Shown: piece after piece, positions 41,977 through 53,822 of the stretch
Numbering within the stretch: the first letter of the stretch is position 1
Layout of the letters: each line of letters opens with the position of its first letter
Assembly (NCBI RefSeq): GCF_028583425.1
Contig: NC_072801.1
Span: 24,634,001-24,698,000 of the forward strand
Direction of reading: 5' to 3'
Origin: Eublepharis macularius
Lineage: Eukaryota; Chordata; Lepidosauria; Squamata; Eublepharidae
Length of the DNA stretch: 64,000 bases
Notes under the pieces: generated by a model
Databases searched by the model: none
The model's input: the letters and a program-made list of their open reading frames with translations, nothing else
Told to the model about the DNA's origin: nothing
Made by a program: the position numbers and the translations under genes

Positions 41977-44444
41977 ATGGTGAAGGAGTTGCTTTCTTGG
42001 TGTTTTGGTAATGCGTGAATCTTGGAACAGCCTGGGTAGGGCCAAAGATGCACTTTCGTCTCCCAATAACCTGTTGCCCAGATGATACAGCCTTGAACTG
42101 AACTTCCTAACAAATGAACCGTTCTTATGGCTGTTTTTGCTGACACATAGGGAGCTTGAGATAGTATAAATATTGAGGAACTGTATTTTTAGGACACATC
42201 GGTAAGTGGACATCTCTCACCTGTGGCACCAAATGCCTTTTTTCCATAGCAGGAGAAAGTATCTTTGGAAAGAGAAATTGTGCTATCCCATGGTGGAGAA
42301 TGCCAGGGAAATGGTTCATAGTCTCTTCTGGCTTCTTCTGAAGAACTGCTCAGAAGAAGAAAGATTTCAAGATGATCCAAGAGCATCCTTACAGACTCAA
42401 AGCAGGATTTAGGATCCCTCCACTGAGCAGAGAGTTGGACAATTTGCCCTACAAGGACCCTTCCCACCTCTAATGGGAGACGGGTACCCCTTTTGAAAAT
42501 GAAGAATACTGAAGCAAGTGCCACGAAACATGGCTGCCATGGGAGCTGAGGCAATCACAAAATATTGGGAGATTTCAAGACAAGTGAATGCAGCTGGTTC
42601 GAAAGGGGAGCTCCCTTGAAGACATGAAGATGATGTCTCCTGGACTCTTTTGAAGAGCCTCCTCCTTGAATGGTGGAGGAATGCCACGACTGAGTCTTTG
42701 CTGAGGGGGGGAAGAAAGTGGGCCCCAGGAAATGCATGGCAGGTGCTGTGTTGAGGATCTTGACTCAACAGGGGATTAAAATGTAGAGAAGGTCAAAGGC
42801 AGTTAGTTCCATCCTGCAAAGCTTGTAAGGTGTACAGGATATTGAGTAGGAACTCTGTTTGGAGGGATGTTTGCCAGGGGAAGAGAAAGGAAGTTGGACA
42901 GCTCCAAGGCATTGTGGGTACCTAAAGCAGGCAGGCCAACTTTGGGGCTCTTTCTCCAGCCAAACTGTCTTTATGTTGCCAATGATGGATGAATCCAGTG
43001 ACTCACTCTTTGCTGCTCTAGCCCCATCATTAAGGAGCGCTGTTCGCTTCCCAGCTTGGCAGCTGCCAAAAAATGGAAGCACTGGGCAGCCGTTCAAGCT
43101 GCAATAAAAATCGAGGGCTTTTTGTGTTTCTTTTATTTTAAATGTAAACAATTTTGCTGCATTTGATGAGTTAGCCATTTTTTTAAAAATGCCGCAGAGA
43201 AAAATAAGACCACGGCAGTTTAACCTTTCCTGGTCCCAGCGAGTTCCCCTCAGCTATAGCAAGAAAAGGGGAGGAGGGGGGGAAAGGGGGAAAAGCTAGA
43301 GTGACTTCTAGTTATTTTCAGTCTCTGCCTCTCGAAGTGGCTGGCACAAATTGGCCTTAGTGCATGTTTGTATTTCAGCAAAAAAAAAAGTTCTGCTGAA
43401 ACCAGATCATACAAACTCAAACCACATAAAAAAGATTCAAGAGCCAACTGGAAAGAAGGACTCTTTTTTTTTCCCTTTAGCAGACTGCAACGGGATTCCT
43501 AGCGCTGGGTAGACTCATGGCTTCAGGAAAATTAAAGAACCGAATAAATTCAACACCAAGGAAGCCCATATTTGGCAGCACAGAAGATAATCTGCAGTGG
43601 CGGATTATGAAACACTGAAACTCACTTTTAAATATTTTTGCTTATTTGGCAACGTTTATCTTGCTTTGCCAGTCTGAAAGAGTCTGAAAGCTCTGTCCCT
43701 GGCCCTTGACTTCTGACTCAATACCCTGCACCCACACCTGTTCTTCTGAGATTTTTGAACAGGAGTTGCCCACAAAGCATTAATACCACTTTCAGAGCCA
43801 TAAGGTCTAGAAACTTGTTGGTAACCTGTGTTCACACTGCAAATGCTGGATGTGCCCTGGTACCCTTCTCTCACCAAAATGCTGGAAGTTGATTTCAGCC
43901 TGATAGTTCTGGGGTTGCCAGTAAGCTCAGGGTCAAAACACACGATACTCATGGGCAAGTGTCAGATCCTGCAATGATCCCTGGGAATTGTAGTTTTAAA
44001 AAACTATCTGCTCAATGTGATTCTCAGTTGGGGAGGAAGGGGGGAGTTTCTCTCTCTCTCTCACACACACACACACACTTTCAAAAATCCTCTGAGAACT
44101 TGAGATGGTGGTAGGTGGGGGAACAACATAACAAGAGACAGAAAAAAAGCAGAGGTGTTTTGCGAGCAAGAGAGAAATTTGTCCCTCCCGGCAGTGAATC
44201 GCAGCTCGGATTCATCCCACCCCACCTCCATCTCTGAGCAAAACCAGCTGGTTGGATTTTTGAAAGAGAATCAGTCTCTCTTTGAGAGAATCTCTTTGAA
44301 AGACAATCTCTTCAGTTGAGCGGCTGTTCTTTGCAAGAAATTCCACTTCGCTCAGAGAGGGGTGGGTTTTTTAGACTACTATTCCTAGCAGAGATTGCGG
44401 GACCAATCAAGTGCTCTTCACATGAAGTTTGCCTCGTGTGTTCT
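41977..44444. other. No gene recognised
   Basis: Long repeat-poor stretch. A 30-bp piece at 42758-42787 exactly equals part of the CR1 fragment at 33793-33822 with no CR1 around it. A (TC)n(AC)n tract lies at 44048-44079. Open frames here resemble no known family. Confidence 0.4.
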
Positions 44445-44647
44445 GACCCCCAGTGGCAGAGGCTCTGTTTTGCATGCAGATGGTCCCAAGTTCAATCCCT
44501 GGCATCTCCAGTTAAAGGGGTCAAGTAGGAGGAGGTGTGAAAGACCTCCACTTGAGACCCTGGAGAGCTGGTGCAGTCAGAATAGACAGTCTTGCCCTTA
44601 CGATAGACCAAGGGTCTGGCTCAGAAGAAGGCAGCTTCATGTGTTCA
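44445..44647 (+). repeat. tRNA-Ala-type SINE, full-length-like
   Basis: Head 'cagtggcagaggctctgttt' through tail 'ggcagcttcatgtgttcac'. Confidence 0.75.
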
Positions 44648-44944
44648 CCATATACCCCATATCAACCCACCTTGTTTCTTGGAGCACGAGTTTGCATTGG
44701 CAATAGCTTGTGCCTCATACAGCCTTTCCCTTTGGAAACTCCTGTCCTCAGATTCTGGTTAACGTCTCATCAAAGCGGAATCTGATGTTGGCATCAGCCA
44801 GAATCCAGACCCTGCTATTTCAGAGATGCAGTTCTGCAAGATTCCCTAACCCCACCCCCTCTCCCTGCAAATATCCATTCCTTGAGCTCCTCCGCAAAAC
44901 TGGGCTTCCCTTCTTTAATCTTTGTTGAGAAACAGAACTTTAAG

Positions 44945-45110
44945 GTGGCCCCACAGCCGACCATCTGTTTTGCATGCAGAGGGACACAGAATCTCAGGGT
45001 AATGTGAAAGGCTTCATCCTGAGACTCTGGAGACTCTATGCCAGACAGAGTAGGCAAGTCTGACTTTGCTAGACCAGTGATCCTGACTTAGTATGAAGCA
45101 GCTTTACAGA
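44945..45110 (+). repeat. tRNA-Ala-type SINE, diverged
   Basis: The head is partly lost; the body 'gagactctggagactctatg' and tail 'gacttagtatgaagcagctt' remain. Confidence 0.6.
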
Positions 45111-45162
45111 TTCAGGCGTCTACCCTTGGGGGAGGGTCAGTAGTAGAACATTCACGTAGCAT

Positions 45163-45670
45163 GTCAACCCGTGACTTAACTACAGTGATCCAAGCAACGG
45201 TCATCTCTAGGCTAGATTACTGTAACTCACTCTGCGCAGAGGTGCCCTTGAGCCTGACCCGGAGATTACAGCTGGTACAAAATGCAGTGGCGCGTATTAT
45301 TGCAAGAGTGCCAAATAAGGCACATATAACACCGTTCTTATGCGAGCTTCATTGGTTGCCAGTGGAGTACCGGATTAGGTACAAGGTTCTGGTATTGGCC
45401 TATAAGGCCCTGTGCGGACTGGGACCAGTGTATCTACGGGACTGTCTCTCCCCATATATTCCCCGGAGGACACTCCGATCAGGGGACAAACAGCTGTTGG
45501 TGGTCCCTGGCCCCAAGGAGGCCCGCCTAGCCTTGACTAGAGCCAGGGCCTTTTCTGTCCTGGCTCCCTCCTGGTGGAACGCTCTGTCTGCTGAAATCAG
45601 GGCCCAGCAGGACCTACTATCCTTCCGCCGGGCCTGCAAGACAGAGTTGTTCCGCCAGGCATATGGCTGA
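45163..45670 (+). CDS. L2 ORF2 protein, C-terminal ~169 residues
   Basis: An open frame carrying the L2 tail motifs 'VISRLDYCNSLCAEVPLSL', 'RRLQLVQNAVARIIARVP', 'HITPFLCELHWLPVEYRI', 'YKVLVLAYKALCGLGP', 'YLRDCLSPYIPRRTLRS' and 'APSWWNALSAEIR', ending QAYG. This region lies downstream of the reverse transcriptase catalytic box, so the fragment cannot act alone. It begins at the truncation point, so the apparent start codon has no meaning. The reading frame is well preserved, suggesting a fairly recent insertion. Confidence 0.82.
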
Positions 45671-45884
45671 GGCTGGGCTTCCGCCAGCCTGAAAAAAGGG
45701 GTGTAAAATCTTAACCCTCCCTGTGAAGGCTGTCCACCATCCTGTTTTAAATCTGTATGGGTTTATTGTATTTTAATACGTTGTTTTTATTGCATTTTGT
45801 ATTTTAATATGTTGTTATCTGCCCTGAGCCCACTCATGGGGAGGTCAGAATAGAAATTTGAAATGAATAAAAAAATAAATAAAA
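45163..45884 (+). mobile_element. L2 LINE, 5'-truncated, nested in a SINE
   Basis: A 722-bp insertion with the C terminus of L2 ORF2, a 3' UTR rich in 'tttgtattttaatatgtt' and the tail 'gaataaaaaaataaataaaa'. Confidence 0.82.
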
Positions 45885-46022
45885 TAGCATACAGAAGGTT
45901 CCAAGATCAGTTCCCAGCACCCCCAGCTGAAAGAATAAGTTAGCAAGTGATGGGAAAGACCCCAGGCTGAGACCTGGAAGGCCACTTCCAAGCAGAGGAG
46001 ACAACAGTGTTTTCAAGAGTCG

Positions 46023-46553
46023 AGATCCCGTTTGGCCTCTTCTCGAGAGCAATTAATTAACGGGCCAGACAGGACCGGCAGATGTCAGATGCAGTAGGAG
46101 TCTGGTGTTTTATTACTTCCCCTGCACATCTTAATTCTCCTCCCCTTCTCCAAGCCTTTGATTTCCACAAGTCTCCCAATTATATTAGCAGCCTCCATAA
46201 ACATGGCCTCAATTAAAAGGAGTTCTCATTTAACAAACTGTGTTTCTCCAAACCGGGTTTCTAAGTATCCTCTTTTCTTTGCCAGTCCTTCTGAGTGAGA
46301 ATCAGCTGGCTTCCTTCCTTCCCCACGCACACTTGCGCCACCTCTTCCCCAGCCAGTTTTTGTGCCATGGCTCCACAGTCTTGCTTCCTTCAAATAAAAC
46401 CCATCTGTATGTCTGTTCTTGGCAGGCACGAGATGTACCTTGACCTTACGGGGTCCCATTTCTCTCCTGCCATTTGCATGTTCATATCTCCAGCTTAACA
46501 AGGAACTCTCCAACAAGAGTTTTCCCTTTTCTTCAATTAGCTCCCTCCTTAAG

Positions 46554-46597
<44 letters not shown>

Positions 46598-47449
46598 TCT
46601 GGCGTCTTGCCCTTAAGGCAAGCGCTTGTTCCAATTTTTTTCCTCTCTTCTGAAAAGGGTAAAATGTCAGCTGCTGAAAGGGCAGCTTTGTAGTTCTGTC
46701 CCTTCCCCCTGGAAATAAACGCTCACACCTTGGGAATACGAGACACCTGGTAGCCAAAGGGGAAAGGTCCATGATGCTAATATGTGAACTTCCCAGCCAG
46801 TTCTACAGATCTGGCTTTGGCGAGGAGGGCAATCAAGGCCAAAAAGTGGAGAGCAAAAGGGGACACGAACTATCCCACCAGATCCTAGGATGAAGATTGA
46901 CAGCCCTTCACACCCACCCACAGACCTGCCAACTGTCCCAGAGCTGGCCATATTGGAGCCTTAAGAACTACTGATTCATGTAGGTAGGCACGTATCACTT
47001 GAAAGTTAGCAACTGGATTGCCTCCATCCAGGAGTTTTGGGCTTGAAGGTTATATCTGCATGGGAGGTTGGATAGCCGATTTTTTCACACATGTGACACC
47101 ACTGAGTATTGTGGTCTGCCTGCAGATGTGTGTCAGTTTACCCACCCACCCTCAGAGGTGCTGGTGTAACAGAGATCCAGCTTTTTGCCGAGGTGTGGAA
47201 TGGAGCCACGCTTGTCTTCTCCTCCTTTCTCATTCTTCCCTTTGATGCATATGCAGAAATGCTAACAACTTCCACTTTGGGTTTCCAAACTGCTGCTGTA
47301 CAGCCGGAGGCTAAAAATAGTGCAGGGCAGTGCACAAGCTCTTAAATTACCCTGCTTTGCTCCATTTTCTGATGGGGGTGGGCCAGCAGGCTAGTGTATG
47401 TGCCAAAGTCTGCCAAGTTGTTCCTACAGCTCACCCTAAAATCTCCCTA

Positions 47450-47452
<3 letters not shown>
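46023..47452. other. No gene recognised; possible conserved block at 46040-46220; (CT)n at 46553-46596
   Basis: 46040-46220 is repeat-free with 'agcaattaattaacgggcc' and AT-rich homeodomain-like cores. The remainder is unrecognised. Confidence 0.4.
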
Positions 47453-47454
<2 letters not shown>

Positions 47455-47490
<36 letters not shown>

Positions 47491-47518
47491 TCTCCCTCTC
47501 CCTCTCTCTCTCTCTCTC
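47455..47518. repeat. (CT)n microsatellite
   Basis: About 64 bp of CT with occasional CCC interruptions, directly before a CR1 fragment. Confidence 0.9.
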
Positions 47519-48150
47519 AGGAAATAGATTCAAGAGGGACAAAGAAAAGTCCTACTTTATTCAATGAGTTATTAAATAGTCTGAATTCACTGCCAGAAGA
47601 TGTAATGATGGCCGTGAGCATAGATCGCTTTAGAAAGATGGATTTGTGGAGGAGAGATCCGTCAGTGGCCCTAGCCATCTTCTGGGGCCCTTTGGGTGCC
47701 TCCTGAGATGTGGCAGGTGGCAACTCAGGAGAGGGCCTTCTCGGTGATGGCACCAAACTTCTGGATTTCCCAAGAGAGACTCACCTGCCCCCTGCTGTTG
47801 CTGTCTTCGGCCTGTAGGTGAAAAGTTTTTATTCCATCTGGTGTTCCCAATCTGGGTTTTTTTAATGTTTTTGTATTTGTATTTTAGCATTGGTTTGAAC
47901 TCTTTCAATTTGTTTGGTTTTAATGGCTTTTAAGACTGTTTTTGTTATGTCTTTTTAAGCCTTGAACAGGGCAGAAAAGTGGGAGATAATTTTTTGTAAA
48001 TAAATAAATCTAAAATAAAAGGAGGCAGTAAAACCTCTGGATATCAGGCCACATCAGGGGAAGGCCTTGTCCTCGGTGCCCTGTTTCTTGGGCTTCTGGG
48101 GCAACTTGTTGGCCACTGTGAAAAACGGTGCTGGAAAGGCAGGGCTTATT
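47519..48150 (+). mobile_element. CR1 3' fragment interrupted by an L2 3' fragment
   Basis: The CR1 parts are 47519 to about 47668 ('gggacaaagaaaagtcctac', 'tgccagaagatgtaatgatg', 'gagatccgtcagtggccc') and about 48020-48150 ('ggaggcagtaaaacctctgg', 'atcaggggaaggccttg', 'cttgttggccactgtg'). They are consecutive pieces of the same 3' UTR. Between them (about 47669-48019) sits an L2 ORF2 end and 3' UTR with tail 'aaataaataaatctaaaata'. Confidence 0.7.
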
Positions 48151-48407
48151 TTATTTTAGGAGTTTCTTGTTGAAACCAGATGCACTGCAAAAATGGCAAG
48201 AACATCAGACTGTGTCGGGATGGAGCCACCATGCGTGCTGCACACGTCTCCTGCATCAGCCAGTTCTTCGGTAAGAAGGACCTCTAGGCTTCCTGGGTGA
48301 GGCTGTGGCTGTCAAAAAAACCCCAACAGCTTAAGTTGGGCCTTAATTTTGGTCCAAGAATTGTTGGCTTAGACACATTTGGGGAGGAGAGGTGCGTTAA
48401 ATGGGAA

Positions 48408-48570
48408 ACTCCATATAGAGGCAGTCAACCTTTGAACACCAGCACTTAGAGGCAACATCAAGGGAAGGCCTTGGCCTCTGACTGTGACCTGATTTTGGCT
48501 TCCCAACTGGTTGGCCAGTATGTGAAACAAGATGCTGGACTGCAGAGCTCTTGGGATATTCTTCCATGAA
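48408..48570 (+). mobile_element. CR1 3' UTR fragment
   Basis: 'atatagaggcagtcaacctt', 'gcaacatcaagggaaggcct' and 'aactggttggccagtatgtg' follow the CR1 3' UTR order. Confidence 0.65.
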
Positions 48571-48795
48571 AGACAGCCCAGCCAATGCTGATTAAGACTG
48601 CTAGCAACAGTAACTGCTGAGTGCTTTGTAGGAAATTTTCTTGGTTTACATTGGCACACAGGATGCCAAACCAGTCTTCCCAGTGCCCTGTGCGACCCGT
48701 ATGTGTGCCATAGAGTATGGCCCAGAATACTCTGCAAATATACAACCTGGGGTGCTCATGGATACAAAGAATGAATACTCAACAGAGAAATAGTA

Positions 48796-48934
48796 TAAAG
48801 TCCAGCACCTTTAAGACTAACCAACTTTATTGGTTAGTCTCTCTTTATCAGAGAGCGGTGGTTCTCGAAAGCTTATGCCTCAATAAAGTTGGTTAGTCTT
48901 AAAAGTACTACTGGACTTTTTACTATTTTGCAGC
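48796..48934. repeat. Short inverted-dimer repeat with hammerhead-like centre
   Basis: 48796-48837 is the near reverse complement of 48889-48934 ('aataaagttggttagtctta'). The centre has 'gagagcggtggttctcgaaa' (48853-48872), a stem II plus GAAA as in hammerheads, but the upstream CUGANGA core is degraded. Confidence 0.5.
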
Positions 48935-49517
48935 TACAGACTAACATGGCTAACTCCTCTGGATCAACAGAGAAAGGCTTTGCAGAACTCAGAAGGTTTT
49001 AGGTAACTACTGGTGTCAGACCAGGAGAAGAAAGAGGGTACTATGAACAGAACAAATAATAATAGCTGATTAGAAAGTGCCTAAGTACCAGGGATAGCAT
49101 GCAATGGAGGAGCAGAAGCTTTGCAGTCCACATACTGAGTTGTGCGTTTCTAAACAGCTCAAAAAGCTGCTGGCTGATAACCACACAGTCTTGGTGACAG
49201 CAGTTGCCCCAAGTTACACCCACGGCAGCCTGGATCTTTGAACTCCTATCTCCTAGATCCTAGTTCAACTCATCTCCTTATATCACAACCACTGCTTGCT
49301 GAAACTAAGCTGTCAGTTAGCTAACAAAATATAATGCCTATTCTTTCCCCTTGCTTCTGTCTTTCCCCTCTTCCCCATGGTGTTTTCCCCTGTATAAACT
49401 GTTAGATAACAACCTCCACAGGGAAGGGAGGTTGTCTTTGTTACCTTGCCAAGGGACAGAGACACCACTAGTGTGTATCATCATCATCATCATCATCATC
49501 ATTGCTAATGATAATGA
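48935..49517. other. No gene; (ATC)n run at 49477-49502
   Basis: Nothing else recognised. Confidence 0.4.
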
Positions 49518-49712
49518 TGGTGAAGAGTGCCCTCAGGTCATAGCTGACTTATGGCAACCCCGGTGGGGTTTTCGTGGCAAGAGACTATTACCTGCCTCTG
49601 CAACCCTGGTCTTCGTTGGAGGTCTCCTCTCAAATTACTAACCAAGGCCAACCCTGCTTAGCTTCTAAGATGTGATGAGATCAGGTTCACCTGGGCTATC
49701 CAGAGCAGGGTC
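49518..49712 (-). repeat. 5S-rRNA-derived SINE, near full length
   Basis: On the - strand it opens with 5S-like sequence including 'agaagctaagcagggttggc' and 'gttagtaatttgagaggaga', the region of the 5S internal promoter, then the same SINE body as at 51984 and 62364 (complement of 'ctgacttatggcaacccc'). Confidence 0.72.
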
Positions 49713-50172
49713 AATAACAACAGCAACAACAACAACAGGCTTTAATAGCAGCCTGTTCTTGCTTTTAGAAAGTGTAGAGTAACTTTCATGAGCTTACTGA
49801 GGCCGTGGGTGAGCAACACATAGCTCCAGTTTACTGTAACAACTCTACAGCACTCAGCACCCCCAGGGCAGTCAGTCACTAGAGGTTCCTCACAGCCTGG
49901 CAGTTCCCTGAAGCGGAAGTTGGCCCAAATTCTATTGTCTTCTATGCTTTTGGGAAGTCCATGGAGCTCCTTGAGATTGGACAGATGGACCTTCTCAGCC
50001 CTGGTGGTGAAGTGGGAGAGACAGGGGCATCAGGCTGGGAAAGGGTAGGAAGAGTAAAGCACTGCCTTGTGTGTCGTGTAGTGATTTGGCCTCCCTACGA
50101 GGCCGCGTGTTGGCATCACCCAGCAGCTAGGAGAGAAGACTTTCAGCATAAGATGTTTTCTTCCCTGACAAC
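49713..50172. other. No gene; (AAC)n run at 49713-49738
   Basis: Nothing else recognised. Confidence 0.4.
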
Positions 50173-50416
50173 AACAACAACAGCATTTGATTTATATACC
50201 GCCCTTCAGGACAACTTAACACCCACTCAGAGCAGTTTACAAAGTATGTTGTTATCATCCCCACAACAATCACCCTGTGAAGTGGGTGGGGCTGAGAGAG
50301 CTCTGGAGAGCTGTGGCTGACCCAAGATCACCCAGCTGGCTTCAAATGGAGGAGTGAGGGATCAAACCTGGCTCTCCAGATTAGAGTCCTGCTGCTCTTA
50401 CCTATTACACCAAATT
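50173..50416 (-). repeat. MIR-like tRNA SINE, full-length-like
   Basis: On the + strand: (aac)n tail, 'tttatataccgcccttcagg', 'aatcaccctgtgaagtgggt', 'gatcacccagctggcttcaa', and the head complement 'tcaaacctggctctccagat' to 'ttacacc'. Confidence 0.72.
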
Positions 50417-51983
50417 GTCTGAAGCTGAGAAACAGAGAAAGAAGGGGCAGAAAGACTCAGCGGCAGCTCTTCCTGCCAAAGCTCTGAGGTGCAACAGAAC
50501 AGATTTGGGTCAAGATGGGAAGAGGACCCAGATCATCTGTGGAATGAGAAACAATGAGCCTTTTCCATGCTGAGATGAGTTACGTTGCAATGGCCACAGT
50601 ACTGGGGCCCTGTTGGAGGGAGAACAATGAGCTGTCAGCACCAGAAGTGTCCAAAAGGCCCCTAGGAAACTTTGCTAGAGTTTCTGTCAAGTTTGGGGGC
50701 TATTTTTCTTTACCCATGTTGTCTAAATTGAGAGTGTGAGTTTGACCTGAGACCCTGAAGAGAGCTGCCAATCCAGGTAGATGAGACTGCCGTCGAGAGG
50801 GCCTGACCCAGTAGAGGACGGCTTGGTTTGTTCCCCAGAGCTCCCTGCCTGGATCCGAGCCACCTCCATTCCAAGCAGCAGTCTTTTCCCAACTGCCATT
50901 AAACCTGATGCCTCAAAAGCAGGGTGTGAAAGTGCTGCCCTCCTCTTATCATTTGCTCAGATGTCTGGCGTTTAAAGATATCCTGCCTCTATACATGGTG
51001 GTTCCATTTGTGGCTGTTTTTGATAGCCACATCATCTTCAAGGAACACATTTAATGTTTCTTTTTTTAAAGATGGCATAGCCACACCCGGCAGCAGTGAG
51101 GAAAGCCCTCTTCTGTTCGTTCTTCTGTTCAGCTCATGGATTGGGAACTCTCTTTCCCTGTTTTCTGTCATTTTATACACTGTTCTTCTCCCCCACCTCC
51201 TCTTAATGCTTTCCCCTCCTAAACAAAAAAGGCCTAACCATTATAACCATTCCCATGTAGGGAATCTCCTGCCCTCTCCTCTTTACCCAGGGGCTAATTG
51301 AGAAAGCCGATTGGTCTATTGTGCCCAGGTTGGAAATATTCCTTGCATTTTCAATTTTCTGCCATCAGCCAGATCCACACATAATTGACGTGAACAAAAC
51401 TCCCCCGCGAATATCTGCAAGGAGCTACATTTCCCGCAAATCTGGCCCTGCTTTTGAGCTGTTTCAATACCTTTTCTTTCTTTAACTGGTAGAGTTGTAG
51501 AGTGACCCTTTTGTGGGCCTGCATTTAATTTCCCAAGTAGGCTGGGTCCACGTCGCCTTTTCAATATTGCTCTTGCTCAGCGTCTCGCTCGTAGGGCGCA
51601 GACTTGAAAGCACAGCCTTTCTCTTGATGACTTCTCTCTGCTTGCTATTCGCCTTAATAACAACTTCAGGACTTTTTTTATACTGTCTTTATCCAGTGGA
51701 CTGAATTGAGGTGGGGGGAGGGGGTATTCTTTACAAGGCTGATTTTAGGTAGAGACTTTAACTAGGCATAGGGAAGAAACTGCTACAGCCAGTACAGGCA
51801 GTTGTGGGAAATAAAATAAAAAAGACCTAGCACCGATACAGTGAAACCCAAGTGCTATTTCTGTAATCCTTATCACAGCCCTACAAGGTAGGCTGGGGTG
51901 ACTGATGGGTGAATCGGCTGTCTTTAAAGATGGGAGCTCAAGAACGACATGATGAATCTCGCCTGCTTTCTCCCCCTGATCTG
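50417..51983. other. No gene; two weak SINE remnants
   Basis: 50737-50828 resembles a degenerate tRNA-Ala SINE body on the + strand ('tgacctgagaccctgaagag'). About 51855-51925 resembles a MIR-like core. The rest is unrecognised. Confidence 0.4.
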
Positions 51984-52217
51984 GATGGCCCAGGCTAGCC
52001 TGATCTTGTCTGATCTTGGAAGCTAAGCAAGGCCAGCTCTAGTTAGTGGTCGGATGGGAGACTGCCAAGGAAGCCCACGGTCCCTGTGCAGAGGCAGGCA
52101 ATGGAAAACCATCTCTGTTTGACTCTTGCCTTGAAAAATCCAGCAGGAGTCGCCATAATTTGGTTGCAACTTGATGGCACTTTACACACATGCGCGCATG
52201 CACGTACACTCACACCC
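51984..52217 (+). repeat. 5S-rRNA-derived SINE, full length
   Basis: The first ~100 bp match 5S rRNA: 'gatcttgtctgatcttggaa' and 'gctaagcaaggccagctcta', then 'gttagtggtcggatgggaga'. The last two cover the A box, IE and C box of the type-1 pol III promoter. The body ends 'gcaacttgatggcactttac', followed by a CA/TG-rich tail. It fits the SINE3 class, like the 5S-Sauria SINE described from lizards. Confidence 0.82.
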
Positions 52218-52984
52218 AGATACTTTTGTCCTGTGCCCCTTCCCTCCTCCTGCCCCCGTCATTAGAAACAGGACTATTATAATGTGTGTGCTGGTACAGG
52301 CATCTTACCCACTCTTCTGTTAGTTTATTTATCTAGCCTCAGTTGGGGTCCAGTGTGCTTCACTCCAATCTGCAGAAAGCACAATTTATTTATGCGCCAG
52401 CAAAAGTTCAGAGGAGCTCCTTGCCTGGCCGAGGTTCACTTACTCCAGGATAAATTTTGTTAAACTCTGTAGGTCTCCCTGCTGAGTAAACATGCATAGC
52501 TCTATTATCAGCCAGTGGCCAGGGTTGACTGCACGGGGACAGTTGAATTAAAAATCAATCCCAACCATATTGAAAAGTGAATGACCCAACTGGGGTAGCG
52601 GGAAGGGTACGGTACCCAAAATGCTGCAGTGTGTTAAAGGTATTGGGGACAAGCACTCTACCTCACCCACAAATTCATGATGAGGTAATGCCTCCCTCAT
52701 GGCCTTGCAAAGCTATGGCTTTGAAAAATTCCCCAACCCCAATTCCTCCTCTTGACACTACAGTATGCTTCAGTTGCCCCTGTAGCCTTCCTGTGGCAGA
52801 AATTGGGGCTTAGATACTCAAGAGTTCGAATCCTACCTCTGGTAAAGCTGAGCTGCATTTCTTCATGATGCTTTGGTCTGGTGGGGTTGTGCTTGTTCTC
52901 CACCAATACCCTCCCTTGATTCGAAGGGGATTGTAACCTTCTTGGGGGGGCGGGGGCTGACAAGTGTTAGGAACTTTTCTCCTC
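52218..52984. other. No gene recognised
   Basis: Nothing recognised. Confidence 0.4.
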
Positions 52985-53108
52985 CCCCTTCAAGGTCTAT
53001 CCTGTGAGGTAAATTAGGCTGAGAGAGAGTGGGATTGACCCAGGTCCCCCGGGTGGAGATTCGAACCTGGGTCTTCTAGATCCTAGTCCAACATATTAGC
53101 ATGCCTCT
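52985..53108 (-). repeat. MIR-like tRNA SINE, head and core
   Basis: Head complement 'ggagattcgaacctgggtct' and core complement 'ggtctatcctgtgaggtaaa'. The tail is lost. Confidence 0.62.
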
Positions 53109-53584
53109 CAAATCAGGACTATTGTGAGGCTATAGGGCATTTCCTCATGGCATTTTCTTTCTATTCAACCCCTCCCATTGCTCCATTCCTCCACGAAATG
53201 CAATGGTGGAAATGATGCTATGGGGCCTTGCATAGGACCAGACTGGTCCTTGGACTCTCCAGAGGTCAGAACCAGCCTTTATACAGTTATGGGGCAGCAG
53301 TCTCATTGCCAGTGTCGCCACCCAGCACAAGAGGGAATTTCTTCTCCCTTCCCTATTACCCCTAAGTAGATTTCCCTTACCTTTGTGGGGTTGAATTAGT
53401 ATAATTGTATGGTTTTCTGCATATCTGGGTGCACAAAGGTAGTCAGAAAGGTGTGTTGTCCCTTAACGATAATCCAATGTGATATGAAACATTTGGGGGA
53501 ATAAATGTTTCTCCATCTATAACATTCAAATAGGCTGTGAGCTAGTTCCATGGTCTCCAGTTTGTAGTACTGTAGGCTGAGGAT
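53109..53584. other. No gene recognised
   Basis: Nothing recognised. Confidence 0.4.
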
Positions 53585-53822
53585 TTTATTTATTAATTTA
53601 TAGTCTACTTTTCTCCCCATTGGGGACCCAGAGAAGCTTACACAATTTGTCTCTCCTCCGTTTTATCCCTATAACAACCCTGTGAGGTAGGTTAGGCTGT
53701 GAGTGCATAACTGGCCCAAAGTCACCCAGTGAGCTTCCATGACTGTGGGGGGGGTGGGGTTTGAGCCTGGGTCCCCCAGATCCTAGTCTGTCATGCTGAC
53801 CACTGCACTATGCTGGCTGTTA
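53585..53822 (-). repeat. MIR-like tRNA SINE, full-length-like
   Basis: On the + strand: 'tctacttttctccccattgg', 'taacaaccctgtgaggtagg', 'aaagtcacccagtgagcttc', and the head complement 'tgagcctgggtcccccagat' to 'ctatgctggctg'. The best copy of this family here. Confidence 0.74.

Larger units (their letters stand above)
45122..46022 (+). repeat. tRNA-Ala-type SINE split by an L2 insertion
   Basis: The head starts at about 45122-45162 ('agggtcagtagtagaac') and resumes at 45885 ('tagcatacagaaggttcc') through the body to about 46022. The hexamer tagcat occurs at both break points (45157-45162 and 45885-45890), consistent with a short TSD of the L2 insertion. Confidence 0.7.

Noticed and set aside
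46419-46772. Open frames over (CT)n tracts (also at 47330-47527)
   Set aside because: They are simple-sequence translations (Leu-Ser or Glu-Arg runs).
51984-52090. A 5S rRNA gene
   Set aside because: It is diverged from 5S and continues into a SINE body shared with other copies.
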